DNA of 20,625 nt from Apostichopus leukothele (lineage: Eukaryota; Echinodermata; Holothuroidea; Aspidochirotida; Stichopodidae), in contig JAAAKB020173818.1 in assembly GCA_010014835.2 (NCBI GenBank), positions 1 through 20,625 on the forward strand, given 5' to 3'. The notes under the pieces are model-generated. The model was given only the letters and a program-made list of their open reading frames with translations. It searched no databases and was not told the origin of the DNA. Made by a program: the position numbers and the translations under genes. This document shows, piece after piece, positions 1 to 10,668 of the stretch (the first letter of the stretch is position 1; each line of letters begins with the position of its first letter).

Positions 1-120
1 ATATATATATACATATATATACATATATATATATATATAAATTTTATATATATATATATTATATTATATATATTTGTGTGTGTGTGTATATGTATCTATA
101 TGTATCTGCATTAAATATAT
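1..120. repeat. AT-rich and GT microsatellite block
   Basis: Alternating AT/TA runs fill about 1-74. A TG run follows at about 75-87, then two TATGTATC-type units at about 90-105. This is a compound simple repeat reaching the left edge of the window, so its true length is unknown. No gene is visible in it. Confidence 0.95.
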
Positions 121-759
121 GCATTACATATACAATTTCCCTGCCAATAGAGGAATTTTATGTATTACTACATTCGGTGTAGTCATATGGATAAAACATT
201 AAATGCATTCTTAAGGTTGCTTCCAACATACTAAAGGGAATATCAATGACATTTCAAAGACCAGCTGGAAATTCACTTGAGTTATTTTGTGCAATGAATT
301 CTCAAAGAGCATATCCCCTAAGGATCCTTATAGATTACGAGATTTGGGCACAAATGATCGTTTTCCTGGGTTTTTACATATATTGAGCTCAAAATGTCTC
401 AGAACTTGCATTACCCCCTTATCAAATATTGGAACCGTTCGGGGTGACTTATTGATGAGTAAAGTAGGTTGTGATTTGTATCACATCAATATATACCAAG
501 GGAAATAAATGTCACGGAAGGAATCACAATGTATGCATATGTTTGCTTTCAACCATCCTTGAAAGTTCACCGACTATACTTGGATGTATCGGAGATAAAA
601 AAAAATGGAAGAGATTTATCATGGATGATACTTCAGTGCGGTAGTGTGCTCATCTCATATATAGAGAACTCAATCATGATTGTATAGGCAAACAGCTGTT
701 AAATTTCATAAACCATAAGAAACAACTAATAACTGTTAAAGTCTAAAGTCGATGCCACC
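121..759. other. AT-rich stretch without a recognised gene
   Basis: Mostly non-repetitive AT-rich DNA. A 73-codon open frame at 287-508 on the plus strand has fairly mixed amino-acid content but no recognised domain and no supporting signals. I treat it as chance or as an unrecognised decayed fragment. Nothing else is visible. Confidence 0.6.
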
Positions 760-1430
760 TTCATTCATCATTTATTCGTCCACTAATTTAGTCATTCATT
801 CAGTCAGTCATTCAATTCAGTCATTAACCTATTCAGTCATTAATTTATTCACTCATTTAATCACTCATTTATTCAGTCATGCAATTATTTATCCATTCAG
901 TAATTCAATCATTCAATCATTCAGTCTTTCATTTATTCACTGATTTATTCGCTCATGTATTCGCTCTTTTGTTCACTCATCCATTCAGTCATTCAATCAT
1001 TCAGTCACTGCAGTCATTCATCCAGTCATTCAATCATTCGTTCATTCTTTCTTACATATATTAGTTGTTTAAGTAATTCATTCACTAACTCAAAGTCATT
1101 CAATCATTTATTCATTCACTCATCCACTTATTCAAAGTATACCTTTTAATATGTCAAAATTGTGTAACTCTGAGCAACTTTCACTGCTCTGAAATTCTGC
1201 ATAACTTTAAGTTCCCGTCAACATGAAGAATGTCACTCATTCATTTAGTCATTCAACTATATATCCATTCAGACATTCAATCATTCAGTCACTGCAGTCT
1301 TTCTTTCATTCAGTCATTCAATCAATTATTCACTCATTCTTACATCTATTAGATATTTAAGTCATTCATTCACTAACTCAAAGTCATTCAATCATTTATT
1401 TATTCATTCACTTATTCAAAATATACATTT
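760..1430. repeat. Degenerate CATTCAGT/CATTCAAT tetra-octanucleotide repeat (two blocks)
   Basis: Loosely periodic 4/8-bp units (CATTCAGT, CATTCAAT, TCATTTAT, CACTCATT) fill about 760-1141 and again about 1232-1425. The two blocks are split by ~90 bp of ordinary sequence. The repeat lacks stop codons on the plus strand, so overlapping open frames rich in His, Ser, Ile and Phe appear in all three frames. These are by-products of the repeat, not genes. The units are diverged, suggesting an old array. Confidence 0.9.
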
Positions 1431-1519
1431 TTACAATTTTTCAAAATTGTGTAACTCTGAGCAACTTACTGCTCTGAAATTCGTAATAACTTTAACTTCC
1501 CGTCAGCATGAAGAATATC
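946..1519 (+). repeat. ~285-bp tandem segmental duplication
   Basis: Two adjacent copies lie at about 946-1231 and 1232-1519. Anchor words recur at a near-constant offset: CACTGCAGTC at 1006 and 1290 (284 bp), GTGTAACTCTGAGCAACTT at 1162 and 1449 (287 bp), and CATGAAGAAT at 1222 and 1507 (285 bp). Each copy pairs a microsatellite part with a unique ~77-bp part (about 1155-1231 and 1443-1519). The copies differ by small indels and substitutions. The duplication therefore happened after the repeat existed and copied non-repeat flank as well. Confidence 0.9.
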
Positions 1520-1591
1520 AGAACATATTTCCAGGTGGTAGCTCCAGCATAATTGGTGCTAAGTTATAAAGTTACTATAACTAGTAATATA

Positions 1592-1623
1592 ACACAGTAT
1601 CAATATCACACAGTATCAATATT
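1592..1623 (+). repeat. 16-bp tandem duplication
   Basis: ACACAGTATCAATAT occurs twice back to back with a 16-bp period (1592-1607 and 1608-1623). The copies differ only in the last base. It looks like a recent replication-slippage product. Confidence 0.9.
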
Positions 1624-1939
1624 ATAGAATAGTACTATATGGTTTAATGTACATCATTCCAAACAGTTAACATTGTATACAGTTTCGTGTCATTGAACTT
1701 ACACAATTCGTCATGAAACCTAAGCTCATGAAAGTAACAAGTAACAGTTGATCAAATTATTGTAGCTATTAATACAGACATAAAACACGAAACTAGCAAT
1801 TCCAAGAATTTGATGTTTGTCATGTCAACTTGACCAACATTCTTTATATATTATTCCTTCTTCTCTATACTTGAATAAACTTTACCGATATGTAGGAACT
1901 TTATCGCTTCTTTAATAATATATTAGACATTTTTATGTA

Positions 1940-2040
1940 TTTTTTTCTTTCTTTGCGTTTATTTTACTTCTTCTTCTTCTTTGTCTCCTTTCTGTTTCCC
2001 CTTTTTCCTTTTTCTTTTTCTTTTTTCGTTTTTTTATTTG
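1940..2040 (+). repeat. Pyrimidine tract
   Basis: Roughly 100 bp that is nearly all T and C on the plus strand, including a CTT run at about 1967-1982. It resembles an extended polypyrimidine tract, but no clean AG splice acceptor with an open exon follows it. I call it low-complexity DNA. Confidence 0.85.
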
Positions 2041-4347
2041 ACTCTTCCGGAGGACAACGTATAAGAATTCAAAATGATCAGGTCTAAATGTAACAGCATC
2101 CTCTCACAAGATGAAGAGAGAAAGAATAGTAGAACCTTGAGATGCGTTATCAAGAGCAACCTTTGAATACGTTAGTGCAAAATTTCACACATAAGAGCTA
2201 CAACGTAGGTGTGTTGTACTTCATACAAAGTTTTGTGTATTTTATTGAACACATTTTTTTGTTACGCATGAAACAGAGAGAACATAAGCAGGCGTTAAAT
2301 GTCACTTTTCTTATCTTTAAGGGTAAATGTAGTCGAGTATATCACACTTTCTTGCTATGTGTGAATGACCTTTCACTATAGTCGTTCAGATCCAATAGCT
2401 TTTATGGAGGACGTTAAATTTATCAACAGTTTTGTCAAGGTTTACTTTGAATTGTTCGAAAATATGATGACATATCGTCTACTTAAAACATTCTCCGCAA
2501 TTAGCTAATGAACTAATTGAGATATTTATGCATTGGTGTCAGCTCTCACAATATGTCGCGGGGACAGACACAGATTGAGAAGTCATCCGAAATAGTGAGT
2601 TTTGTTCTTTGCGAGAATCTTGTCTTAACAAATCAAATTGTTATGAATTAGGTTCTTTAACCCACATTAAAATAAAATTAGTTATCGCAACTAAGAGTCC
2701 TCTACATGATTGGGAATTGGGGAAGTCTGTCGGTTCCTTTATTATCACTCGACTACGTCTCATTACCCACGACTTCTTTACGATTAAACTCATGTCCATT
2801 TCTGAATGACTAGCAGTCACATATTTCTTTACGTCCATTATAATTACTCCCTTTCTAATATTAATTTAATAAACAAGCAGATGAAAATATTAAATTGCAC
2901 TTCGTTTTATCCGCTTCCACATAATACGATAAAAAAAATCTTCATATTTTGTTTTCATTTACGTAAGTTCATTGTAAGATTAGTACATTAATCAAAAGTT
3001 AGGGATGTATTCTTCCAAATTGTGAAAATTTTAACAATGAGATAAGGTTCTTTACATGTGTCAATAACAGACCATTCAACGATATAAAAAGTTTACAGAA
3101 TTATGACTATCCACAATTTTCAAAATTAAATATATCTTCTAAACTCTAATATCTAATCGAAATTCTAAACCTAAATGGATCTACAACCTTTTAAACTTGC
3201 TTTAAACCTCGCGAATTGACACACACACTCATATAAAGAAAGTGCATAAAAGTCTTTCATTGTAAAAATGGAACTATTCATCCATTAGACAGTCCATAAT
3301 GCTTCTTCATTCATCTTATTGTTGGTTTTCCTTTTGAAAAGCAAATAATTGTAGACAAAAGCGTCGATAAAGCCTCAAGGGTTACAATGCCAACTTACCT
3401 CCATGCATTGCCTCCATCGTTTACTATACATATACTTTTAATTGGAGAGGTTTAGCATGCATTACCAACATTCTATATGTAAACGTAACCTTTTCAAGTC
3501 AACTAACTAACACTGTTCTAAATGACCAATGGTCATCTTCACAAGATAGGCTTGAATATCGATTAAATACACAAAACGAGTTGTTTGTCTGCTCGCATTA
3601 GGCTGAAAAAGGTCGCTTCACTTTCAAAGATATATAATACCTCCAAACCACTTTATTTTACCTTTTTTTTTTCATGGTGAAAATATGTTTTTTTCCTTCT
3701 GTTTTACTATTTGTGGTGTTATTTGATGTACACAATTGTTGTTGATATTGCTGCTTAACAAATAAATAGAAATGATGCCATCGGTGTGGAAAAAAAAATG
3801 ATGTGAACCTGTCTTCACTTACGATGGGGAACCTTATTTAAAGACACGATTATATCTCTCATAATTGTTTTAACATCACGGTAATAGTTGCAAATGTGCA
3901 CAGAAAATGAATTATCGAGTCACCAAGGACGTATTTTCTTTTTATGAATTTGGCTCCTATTAAACGTCCAGTGAACAGCAGACTACTTGCATATTCAAGC
4001 GAGACAGCAGTGCTGATGTTGTCTTCGTTTATCAACATTTTAATGGACATAATGCCTAAAGCCAATATATTTTTTTTTGTAATACAAAAATATAAAACCC
4101 ATTAAAGTAATTTATTCAAACGATTAGGGGATATAAGTGATTTCTTTGTCAGTTTGAAAATGAAAATTTAGCGTTTAAGTTTATTACTCATTGGCCAGTA
4201 CTAAGTAGAATAATTTCCCGAAAGTAAAAGACATAACTTGAACTAATAAATACTTGTCCAGTCCGCATGAAATAATTGCGAAATCTTGAAAACAACGGCT
4301 GATCTGTTCTTCTCTTGCCTCTGTTATATTTTTCAGCAACATTACAA
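2041..4347. other. AT-rich stretch without a recognised gene
   Basis: Single-copy-looking AT-rich DNA. Open frames on both strands at 2609-2838 overlap and have no domain. A 68-codon minus-strand frame at 3859-4065 opens with TTG and has a hydrophobic C-terminal half, but I recognise no family. There are no repeats beyond short homopolymer runs (for example T runs near 3662 and 4071). Confidence 0.6.
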
Positions 4348-4357
4348 ATGACGTCAT
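4348..4357. promoter_or_regulatory. Perfect CRE-like palindrome
   Basis: ATGACGTCAT is the full 10-bp CREB/ATF consensus palindrome. A related TGACGTAA lies at about 5180. The 8-bp core is expected by chance about once per 65 kb, so one site alone is weak evidence. No promoter or transcript is visible beside it. Confidence 0.4.
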
Positions 4358-6216
4358 AAACTTAGTTAATTTAATATTTAATTTGTAAATAACTGTATCT
4401 ATAAGGTTAATGGAGTTTCGACCTTATGTGTACATATAAAATACAATATTACACTGCATGAAAAGTGAATTTGCAAATAGCTGTTTCACTTGTTGAATGA
4501 AAATTTTGATGTTATATTGACTCTTGACTGTGAACACTGAACTATATCTGATCATACAATGGTGATATTTTTAGCTAAGAATGATTTTTTTCCTGTTCTT
4601 TTCCGCAATTCTAGCTCCTATATCATATAGATTTACGTTTGTATGAAGCCACTATTCTGTATCAAGAAGACATTCAATCCTCATAAGAGTGATTATCATG
4701 GACAGAATTCTCACCGCTTGGAAATATGAGCGTATATACTTCCTGTCAAGATAATCGCAAAAGTCATTTGATTCTACCAGATAGATCTAAAAACTTTTAT
4801 GGATTACTCCTTCTCCGACCTGAAGCTATAGACCTAACCGTCCTTTATGGAGCGCAATATACGTCTGCGGCACAATGATGATCAATATGAATGGTCACAT
4901 TATAAATATCTCATAATGGATGTCCCTTTTTTTATTTAATAAGGTTTGATTCTTCGGTAGAACTGCCGAACATTTCCTACATCAATCATCAATCATTGTT
5001 TTTTTATTTCCATTTTTTGTTGTTGCCATTTCCATTTTTAAGATTGTGGCCAGTTATGCATTCAATTTAGTGACAATTTTGACGGATTTTCCTTCTCAAT
5101 AAATTCGTAACAACCTCGAGAGTACCCCTGGAAATCCTATTAAATAATATACCGAGACTTCATATTATAAGTACTGAAATGACGTAACAAAGACACATTT
5201 ACAAGCATGAGTTATCGATCAGTACACCAATGTTTTAATGCGACACTTACTTTTTATTTCCTTATCGAATTAAGCAAGCAGACATATGAAAACCAATCAT
5301 GTTGGCGGTGACGACTTGTACGGCCTGCTGCCAAAAGCACCCTTTCTTGTCAATACATTCTCTGTGACAAGGTTAATAACAAACCATACCGTTGTGATGA
5401 GGTTCATACAACTTCTCTAGCGATATTAAATGATTAAGTAGAAAAGTGTCTTTTAGTGTTGTTGAGCATACCGCAGCGAGGACTGAGAACCAACCGGTCA
5501 TTGACTTAATGTACAGTGCAACAGCACGAGGAATTATTTCCAAGTACTTGTCAATCTGAATATCGAATGGACATTTGGTTATAGAAAATGTGAAGAAGTG
5601 AAACGTCTAGAGGTTACATTTAAAGTGTTATAACATATATCGTGCAAATATACTTCAGATATACCGATATAGTATATAGAGAATGAAGCAAGAGAACCAT
5701 TACAACGAAATAATTCTTTTACACCGTCTATCCTATTATTCGCACATTTACCAATCCTTTCTACAAAATTTTAAACTGTAATATTAGTTGAATAAAGAGG
5801 TGATTACAATAAGCCAAACTAAACCACATTTAAAGTTCTTGTGACTACAAGAATGATAACAATACTCAGCTAATATTGGTTGACTTAATACCGATATGAA
5901 ATTATCATCGAATTTGCATGCGTCTAAGGTAGCAGACAACTATATGATCCGCACATGAAGCATACGTGAGGAGAGAAAAAATAACAGCTTCGTGACAAAG
6001 ATCTTGTTCTAGTCGGAAGATAGATATTTTTTTTGTTTTAAAAGACGGGAAACTTGTCGACCTGAGTAAGTCTAAATATGACACCCATCGAGCAATTCGT
6101 GCTTTGATCTGTAATGGTTTTCATTATTCACTCAATATTGATATTTATTTTCGTTGTACAAATAGCCAATAGATAAAATCATTAACGTGAGTAAATAAAA
6201 TCATACAGTGAAACGA
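4358..6216. other. AT-rich stretch without a recognised gene
   Basis: No gene, RNA or mobile element is recognised. The only structure noted is a short inverted repeat, TTCGGTAG / CTGCCGAA (4953-4960 and 4963-4970), with one wobble pair and a 2-nt loop. Around 5300-5350 the sequence is locally more GC-rich, without a clear open exon. Confidence 0.6.
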
Positions 6217-6238
6217 CCCCCCCCCCATCCCCCACCCC
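6217..6238 (-). repeat. C-run tract (G-rich on minus strand)
   Basis: C10, AT, C5, A, C4 on the plus strand. Read on the minus strand, this gives at least three long G runs, and the 10-G run can supply two tetrads' worth. G-quadruplex or i-motif folding is plausible but inferred. It is followed by a small CpG-containing patch (ACGCGCGCCG at about 6245). Confidence 0.6.
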
Positions 6239-7164
6239 TAGAGTTAACGCGCGCCGACAAGTTCCCCTCTGTTGAACAAATCTGACTCCTCCGCAGGTTT
6301 TGACGCCTCATTTTACGTTTCAGTCGGTTTCATGTTTGTCTTTGAACAAAGTCTACAGGGGCTCATACTGTGAGTGACAACAAGACCGAAGAGAACTTCA
6401 ACATTTAGCCCAAGGGCGTGTACTTTCTCATTTGACGTTTATCTGGGTATTTTTGCTGTTTTCATTTAAAAGCACTTCAGTAACTACAGTAAATTATCTT
6501 TGTTTTTGATGTCTATATTTCTAACCATCACTTCGAGTTACTTACGGCCTTGAATCATTGTCGGCATACGTGCATAATATATTTGGTTTTGTGTCGTTGC
6601 TTAATGGTCAAAGTGATTTGTGATTTTCATCAAAACCTATAAGCCAATAGGTATAATCAATGTTATAATGTTGGTTGTCAGGGCAAGTGATAATAATTGG
6701 GTGATGACTACTTTTTGGCGCGAGATGACAGATGACGTCAGAAACACCCACATAGTTTCGAGGAATTGTATTCATAGCAAGTTAATATAAACGTTAGATC
6801 AAAATACAACCTTACATTTCAATTTCCGGAACGCCCAAAATCAAATAATATTACAAATTTACAGCAAATACCTTCGAAAGTTTCCACCTTTCTTTGATGT
6901 TTCTCCTTTCTGCTTTAACCTCTTTCCTTCAGACAAAAGGAAAGGGGGTGTACACACATGACCTTTCTTGAGACTCGCAATTAATGAAATATGTTTTTTA
7001 TAGATGACGTATTTTAATCGACTCTGTTTGTAATATTTACTCTACTTTGTATAGTTCAAGACTATGGTGTTAATTTCTATCGACATTAGGATGAATTAAA
7101 TTATAAGGATTGTAGTCAATACGTAGTGCATATCAATTTAATATTTGGTATACGGGAAAAGTTC
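6239..7164. other. Stretch without a recognised gene, contains E2F-like/CRE pair
   Basis: AT-rich DNA with no coding signal I can support. It includes the E2F-like and CRE motifs listed separately at 6712-6740 and a short CpG-bearing patch at its left end. Nothing else stands out. Confidence 0.55.
6712..6740 (+). promoter_or_regulatory. E2F-like site followed by perfect CRE
   Basis: TTTTTGGCGCGA (6712-6723) matches the E2F/DP consensus TTTSSCGC. TGACGTCA (6733-6740), the CREB/ATF palindrome, starts 10 bases further on. In animals these factor families commonly act near cell-cycle and cAMP-responsive promoters. No TATA box, CpG island or first exon can be identified here, so any regulatory role is inference from motif pairing alone. 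Confidence 0.35.
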
Positions 7165-7189
7165 AACCCTTGAGAGGCGAGGGTTTTTT
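7165..7189 (+). other. Hairpin followed by T run
   Basis: An 8-bp stem AACCCTTG / CGAGGGTT (7165-7172 and 7178-7185, one T-G wobble) with a 5-nt loop, followed by T's. The shape mimics a bacterial intrinsic terminator, but the surroundings are eukaryotic. A T run could also stop RNA polymerase III. I found no convincing upstream pol III gene, so it is recorded only as a structure. Confidence 0.5.
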
Positions 7190-7383
7190 GTTCTTCTTTT
7201 TTTTCTGATATTTAGTTAAACAGTTCATCAGGGAAGGTAAATAACTTTTCACTTTGCCCTGTGTCATTATTGTATTTATTCATTTTTTTGTCACTGCATG
7301 CTGTTCTTGTTGCTGCTCAGTTGCAACTAAGTCTTGACCGTCCACCTGTTTAGTTTTGGTCGACACGTCAGGCCCTCTTATAT

Positions 7384-7410
7384 CTTCTTCTGTCTTTGAT
7401 GATGTTATTG
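7384..7410. repeat. Possible SINE target-site duplication, tail side
   Basis: CTTCTTCTGTCTTTGATGAT (7384-7403) followed by GTTATTG abuts the SINE tail. A similar CTTCTTCTTCCGG...AATGATGCCGTTATTG lies at 7692-7721 just beyond the head. The match is gapped and partly simple-sequence, so a diverged duplication and coincidence both remain possible. Confidence 0.35.
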
Positions 7411-7450
7411 TATGTATGTATGTATGTACGTATGTATGTATGTATGTAAG
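7411..7450 (-). repeat. Tetranucleotide microsatellite, SINE 3' tail
   Basis: About ten units of TATG on the plus strand with one TACG variant. They sit exactly at the 3' end of the SINE. Variable tetranucleotide tails are usual for SINEs mobilised by LINEs that do not need poly-A. Confidence 0.9.
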
Positions 7451-7617
7451 TATTTTAGATCCTCCTGCAAGCAGGAACTCGCGAGGAAGCCATCCTTGGC
7501 TTGTCAAAGCCGCAAGCTGACCGAAGTCAGTCTCTTAGATTCATATTTAACGTCCATGAATATGAATTGTCAATTGTCAACAACTCTGTAACTGGACGAC
7601 ATATATACATTAATCTT

Positions 7618-7684
7618 GGAGTGACTAGAACTCGGGACCCTTATGATTGAAAGGCACCGGCGTTAACCACTGAGCTAACACTCC
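7618..7684 (-). promoter_or_regulatory. tRNA-like SINE head with pol III A and B boxes
   Basis: On the minus strand GGAGTG opens the head and CACTCC closes it, pairing as a 6-bp acceptor-like stem. TAGCTCAGTGG (7677-7667) matches the A-box consensus TRGYNNARNNG perfectly. AGTTCTAGTCA (about 7632-7622) is a B-box-like stretch with three mismatches to GGTTCGANTCC. CCTT/AAGG can form an anticodon-like stem. The T-stem does not close properly and the head is only 67 nt, so this is not a functional tRNA gene and I do not assign an anticodon. Confidence 0.75.
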
Positions 7685-7691
7685 ACAACTT

Positions 7692-7721
7692 CTTCTTCTT
7701 CCGGCAATGATGCCGTTATTG
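7692..7721. repeat. Possible SINE target-site duplication, head side
   Basis: Counterpart of the repeat at 7384-7410. It shares CTTCTTCT at the left and ATGATG...GTTATTG at the right. It begins a few bases past the SINE head, where a target-site duplication would be expected. Confidence 0.35.
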
Positions 7722-7768
7722 TCTTGAGAAGAGGGGAAGGTATGGTGTATTCACTATGATTCATACTG

Positions 7769-7797
7769 TGACACACACACTGTACATACGTGTGTCA
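7769..7797. other. Inverted repeat TGACACAC / GTGTGTCA
   Basis: Perfect 8-bp arms at 7769-7776 and 7790-7797 with a 13-nt spacer. TCATACTG also occurs as a direct repeat on both sides (7761 and 7795). It is partly CA/GT simple sequence, so the pairing may be incidental. Confidence 0.5.
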
Positions 7798-10668
7798 TAC
7801 TGCAAACAGTTAAAACATGCAAATGATAATAAAATCTGTATGACTGTCAAAAACTAATCATTCTGCCCATTTTGATACGTTCGCCTAAAGAAGAATAAAC
7901 GGAAATAATTTGTCGTCATGATACAATTTTGAAGCAATAAAAACTCTGTAAAATGACAAGTTTTGAAAGATGATATTTCATATGTCCAATATTCCTCTTT
8001 TCTCTAATGAAACATTGAAAGGAAGAAAACCGATTAGACTGCTATCACCCTAAAGTCATTGATCAAATCACATGCTTAGAGACTGAGTTAGGCATCTCTT
8101 CCAAATGGACTTGGTTCAATGTTGCATGACCACCGAATGATGGAAAGGGCTTGAGCTGTCACTTGCCGATAGTGTTAAAGGTTTAATATCATTCAACGTG
8201 TTTATTCGTTAAAAAAGAGCTCATTTATTGAGTTAATTAGCCTAAAGCAATTATACAACTTAGTATCATTGTTTTTTTGACATGGATTCATTTCGTACTT
8301 AGTTGACAAAGTGTTTCAGTGGAAACACAAAAAGCGAGTTTATTCATGATGTTCCTCCATCGCAAAGAGTCGATAGAAATGAAAAACTTTGAACCACTTT
8401 TATTCCACTGCATGAGACTATATACTTAAGTTGTACGAATCGTTGAAGCGATCTGTAGATATTACAATATGGAGTTGCTTAACAAACAACTTAAACGACC
8501 CTTTACAGATGCATAAAGGGTAAGCCTAAATGACAAGTGTATAGATTACACTTCAGATTTCAAAACATTTAAAAGGGTTTCGGCTATACCTTTGGCCAAA
8601 GACGTCCTAGTTCAGGTTTCATGCTTTTTATGAATGTAAGGTAAGTGACATGAACATGAAAGAAAGAAAAGCATGTCTTATATTCTCCTTATATACAGTT
8701 AAACTAAATACGGCTCTCTTAAAGTTGAAATATGACATATCAAACCGATCAACCACCCACCCTTTTTTGTTTTACAATGGCCATACGCCTCAATCAGAAG
8801 GGGAAAACAAGTCTATCCAGTTAAAATTCTCGACACGATGATACTATACAACTAAGTTTAATTTTCTTGGGAGAGCAGCAAAAAGTGACGGTAGGCTAAG
8901 ATTTGGAAACAAAATACCACCTCAAACTTGTCAATGGGAGAGATCGAGAAGAAGGGAGAGAGTTTTAGCCTGAAGACATTGGTGATGACTACGATGGAAA
9001 TTAAAGATTTGTAATAAAAAACCGTTCTGGCTATATCACGTCCTCAAGACGACATCTGTTAATAATGGTAAAGATCATCTCCCAGTTTGTATTCTCGTGG
9101 GAAGATGACAGACATAACATATTTGTTTACGGTTGAGGACAAGTTTGCAGCTTGAGTAATATTTCTTGGAGGTGGATGTGATTTGGCATATTGACGCTGT
9201 AAATTGATAATATTTTGGTGACTACTTAGCATTTTTCACTTAGGGAATGATTTCTTGGGCTAGATCGTTGTTTGTGACCGCGGCGAAATAATCAACAACC
9301 CAATGCTCGAAACTCATCACCATTAAAAAATGAGGGAAAGGTGTGTTTTCAGTTTATATGGAATCTTTAATTGAAACACTCATTGGTATTTGTATAATTT
9401 TGTTGATTAGATTATTGCACTAGTAACGCAAAGTCTTACCTTCAACTTGTTGCTTTTTTGTCATTTTTTTTATTGGTGTTTCTGATATTATGGTCTCAAA
9501 CGTTTCTGTAAAAGTAACAAGCTAGTATGGCTAAGATATATTTACTTCCACACTCCCGTCATGTCTATGGTATACTAAGTCCTTCAAGGTTTACTAAGAA
9601 AACCAGAAGTTTGCTTGAGTTTGCTTGTATCCTTTAAAATGTCAAACATGAACAACTTTGACAAGCAACAAACCCTAGCTTTGCCAGAGCAAATCAGGTG
9701 ATCCTTAAAGTCACTTTATGAAGGTTCTCAACAGATAATTACAAATATAAATTTGCAAACTATATGGTAAAGAAGTCAATGTTTCTATTGCGGTGATGGT
9801 CTTGAACGCGTGGGTAAAATAAATCTGGTTCATTTTCTCAACTTTTCATGGCGCCTTTGTTTAATTCGTCTTTCATATCAGTATAAATTAGTCACATACA
9901 AAAGGCAAATGTGCAAAACACGTTTTTACCGTTACTTTCGATGTTTGACTATGAATGTGGAGTATTCAACTTGAATTTAATGAACCTTATAAGGATGGAA
10001 TTTAAGCATCAATAAATGTAGAAAAGTCATTTACGAGAAGACAGCATCTTTTTTTTGTCAAACTCACAATCAACCAAATAAAAGAAATATAATAATAGTA
10101 GTAAACACTGAGTTAATTAAAACCTTGAGGGAAATGAGTATGAAATAGAATTGTTCGTGAGTGAGATTTCGAAATAGAAGTTAAAACGAGAGTAATAATT
10201 CATGTCACTGTCAGAAGCTGATCTTAACAAGACGCCAAGTTTCTTTGTGTTTTACTGATTAATCCGAACACCTCATCGAAGTGTCAAGAGCATGTAGACA
10301 CCGACCGAATTACGGAAACTGTAAACCATCATTTACTGTTTTATCGTCGATAAGTTCCAACTGATAAACTAGGACGTCGTAAATGAGAAAGAATCATCTT
10401 ACGTACTAAAACATAACCTAGTCGAAGGGTGTAAAATTGAAAAGGGTAGGACAATTTTTTTGTCTTTCACCGAAGCTTACCGATGACCTGATGCAGTTTT
10501 AATTCAGAAGTTTTAGTTCATTGAATTCTCATTAACAATACCGTGACACACGTGTGAGTAGTGTCTTTGATAGATCGCTGCATGATGTTACATATATGTT
10601 ATGTTTCCCGAATGTTCGGCCAATGCTATGTAGAGTCTAGTCCCGGTAAATGACTTTAAATGACTCGC
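7798..10668. other. Long AT-rich stretch without a recognised gene
   Basis: No domain-bearing open frame, RNA gene or repeat family is recognised in this ~2.9-kb stretch. A perfect splice-donor match (AAG|GTAAGT) occurs at 8638-8646, but its would-be exon has only a weak acceptor. CACACGTGTG (10547-10556) is a short palindrome. Otherwise it is featureless, single-copy-looking DNA. Confidence 0.55.

Larger units (their letters stand above)
7411..7684 (-). mobile_element. tRNA-derived SINE, apparently full length
   Basis: Read on the minus strand, the element has three parts in the usual SINE order. A tRNA-related head lies at 7684-7618. An unrelated body follows at about 7617-7451, and a tetranucleotide TACA/ATAC tail at 7450-7411. 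Total length is about 274 bp, typical for tRNA SINEs. The 3' body is rich in short stems: CTGAC-TTCG-GTCAG (7530-7517), GCTTG/CAAGC (7517-7513 with 7503-7499), the palindrome CTCGCGAG (7485-7478) and TCCTGC-TT-GCAGGA (7476-7463). SINEs borrow a partner LINE's reverse transcriptase, often through a 3' hairpin plus a short-repeat tail, and this layout fits that, although the partner LINE is not identified. Transcription would be by RNA polymerase III from the internal A and B boxes. Imperfect flanking repeats may be target-site duplications. The family name is unknown to me. Confidence 0.8.

Noticed and set aside
287-508. 73-codon plus-strand open frame with mixed composition
   Set aside because: It opens with TTG, has no recognised family, splice signals or neighbours, and its length is ordinary for 20 kb of random AT-rich DNA.
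752-1149. Three overlapping plus-strand open frames rich in His, Ser, Ile and Phe
   Set aside because: They are translations of the CATTCAGT repeat in all three frames, with no domain.
3859-4065. 68-codon minus-strand frame with balanced codons and a hydrophobic end
   Set aside because: It opens with TTG, has no known motif and no supporting context. A protein search would be needed to revive it.
7150-7175. B-box-like AGTTCAACCCT beside the hairpin
   Set aside because: I found no matching A box at a suitable distance upstream and no tRNA-like fold.
7165-7189. Rho-independent terminator
   Set aside because: The shape fits, but the DNA is eukaryotic and there is no upstream gene. Listed only as a hairpin.
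7280-7507. 75-codon minus-strand frame with a Thr/His/Tyr repeat and a Gln-rich end
   Set aside because: It reads through the 3' half and microsatellite tail of the SINE, so the frame is accidental.
7618-7684. Functional tRNA gene
   Set aside because: The head is short, the T-stem does not pair and the B box is degenerate. It is part of a SINE.
8616-8646. 25-nt micro-exon ending in a perfect AAG|GTAAGT donor
   Set aside because: The upstream acceptor is weak, and a 9-base donor match by itself is common in long sequence.
9096-9103. CGTGGGAA, a Su(H)/CSL-type Notch site
   Set aside because: A single 8-mer is expected by chance about this often, and there is no paired site.
9409-9425. TATTGCACTAG resembling the 5' part of miR-92
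   Set aside because: Only the seed-like part matches, and I see no partner arm forming a precursor hairpin.
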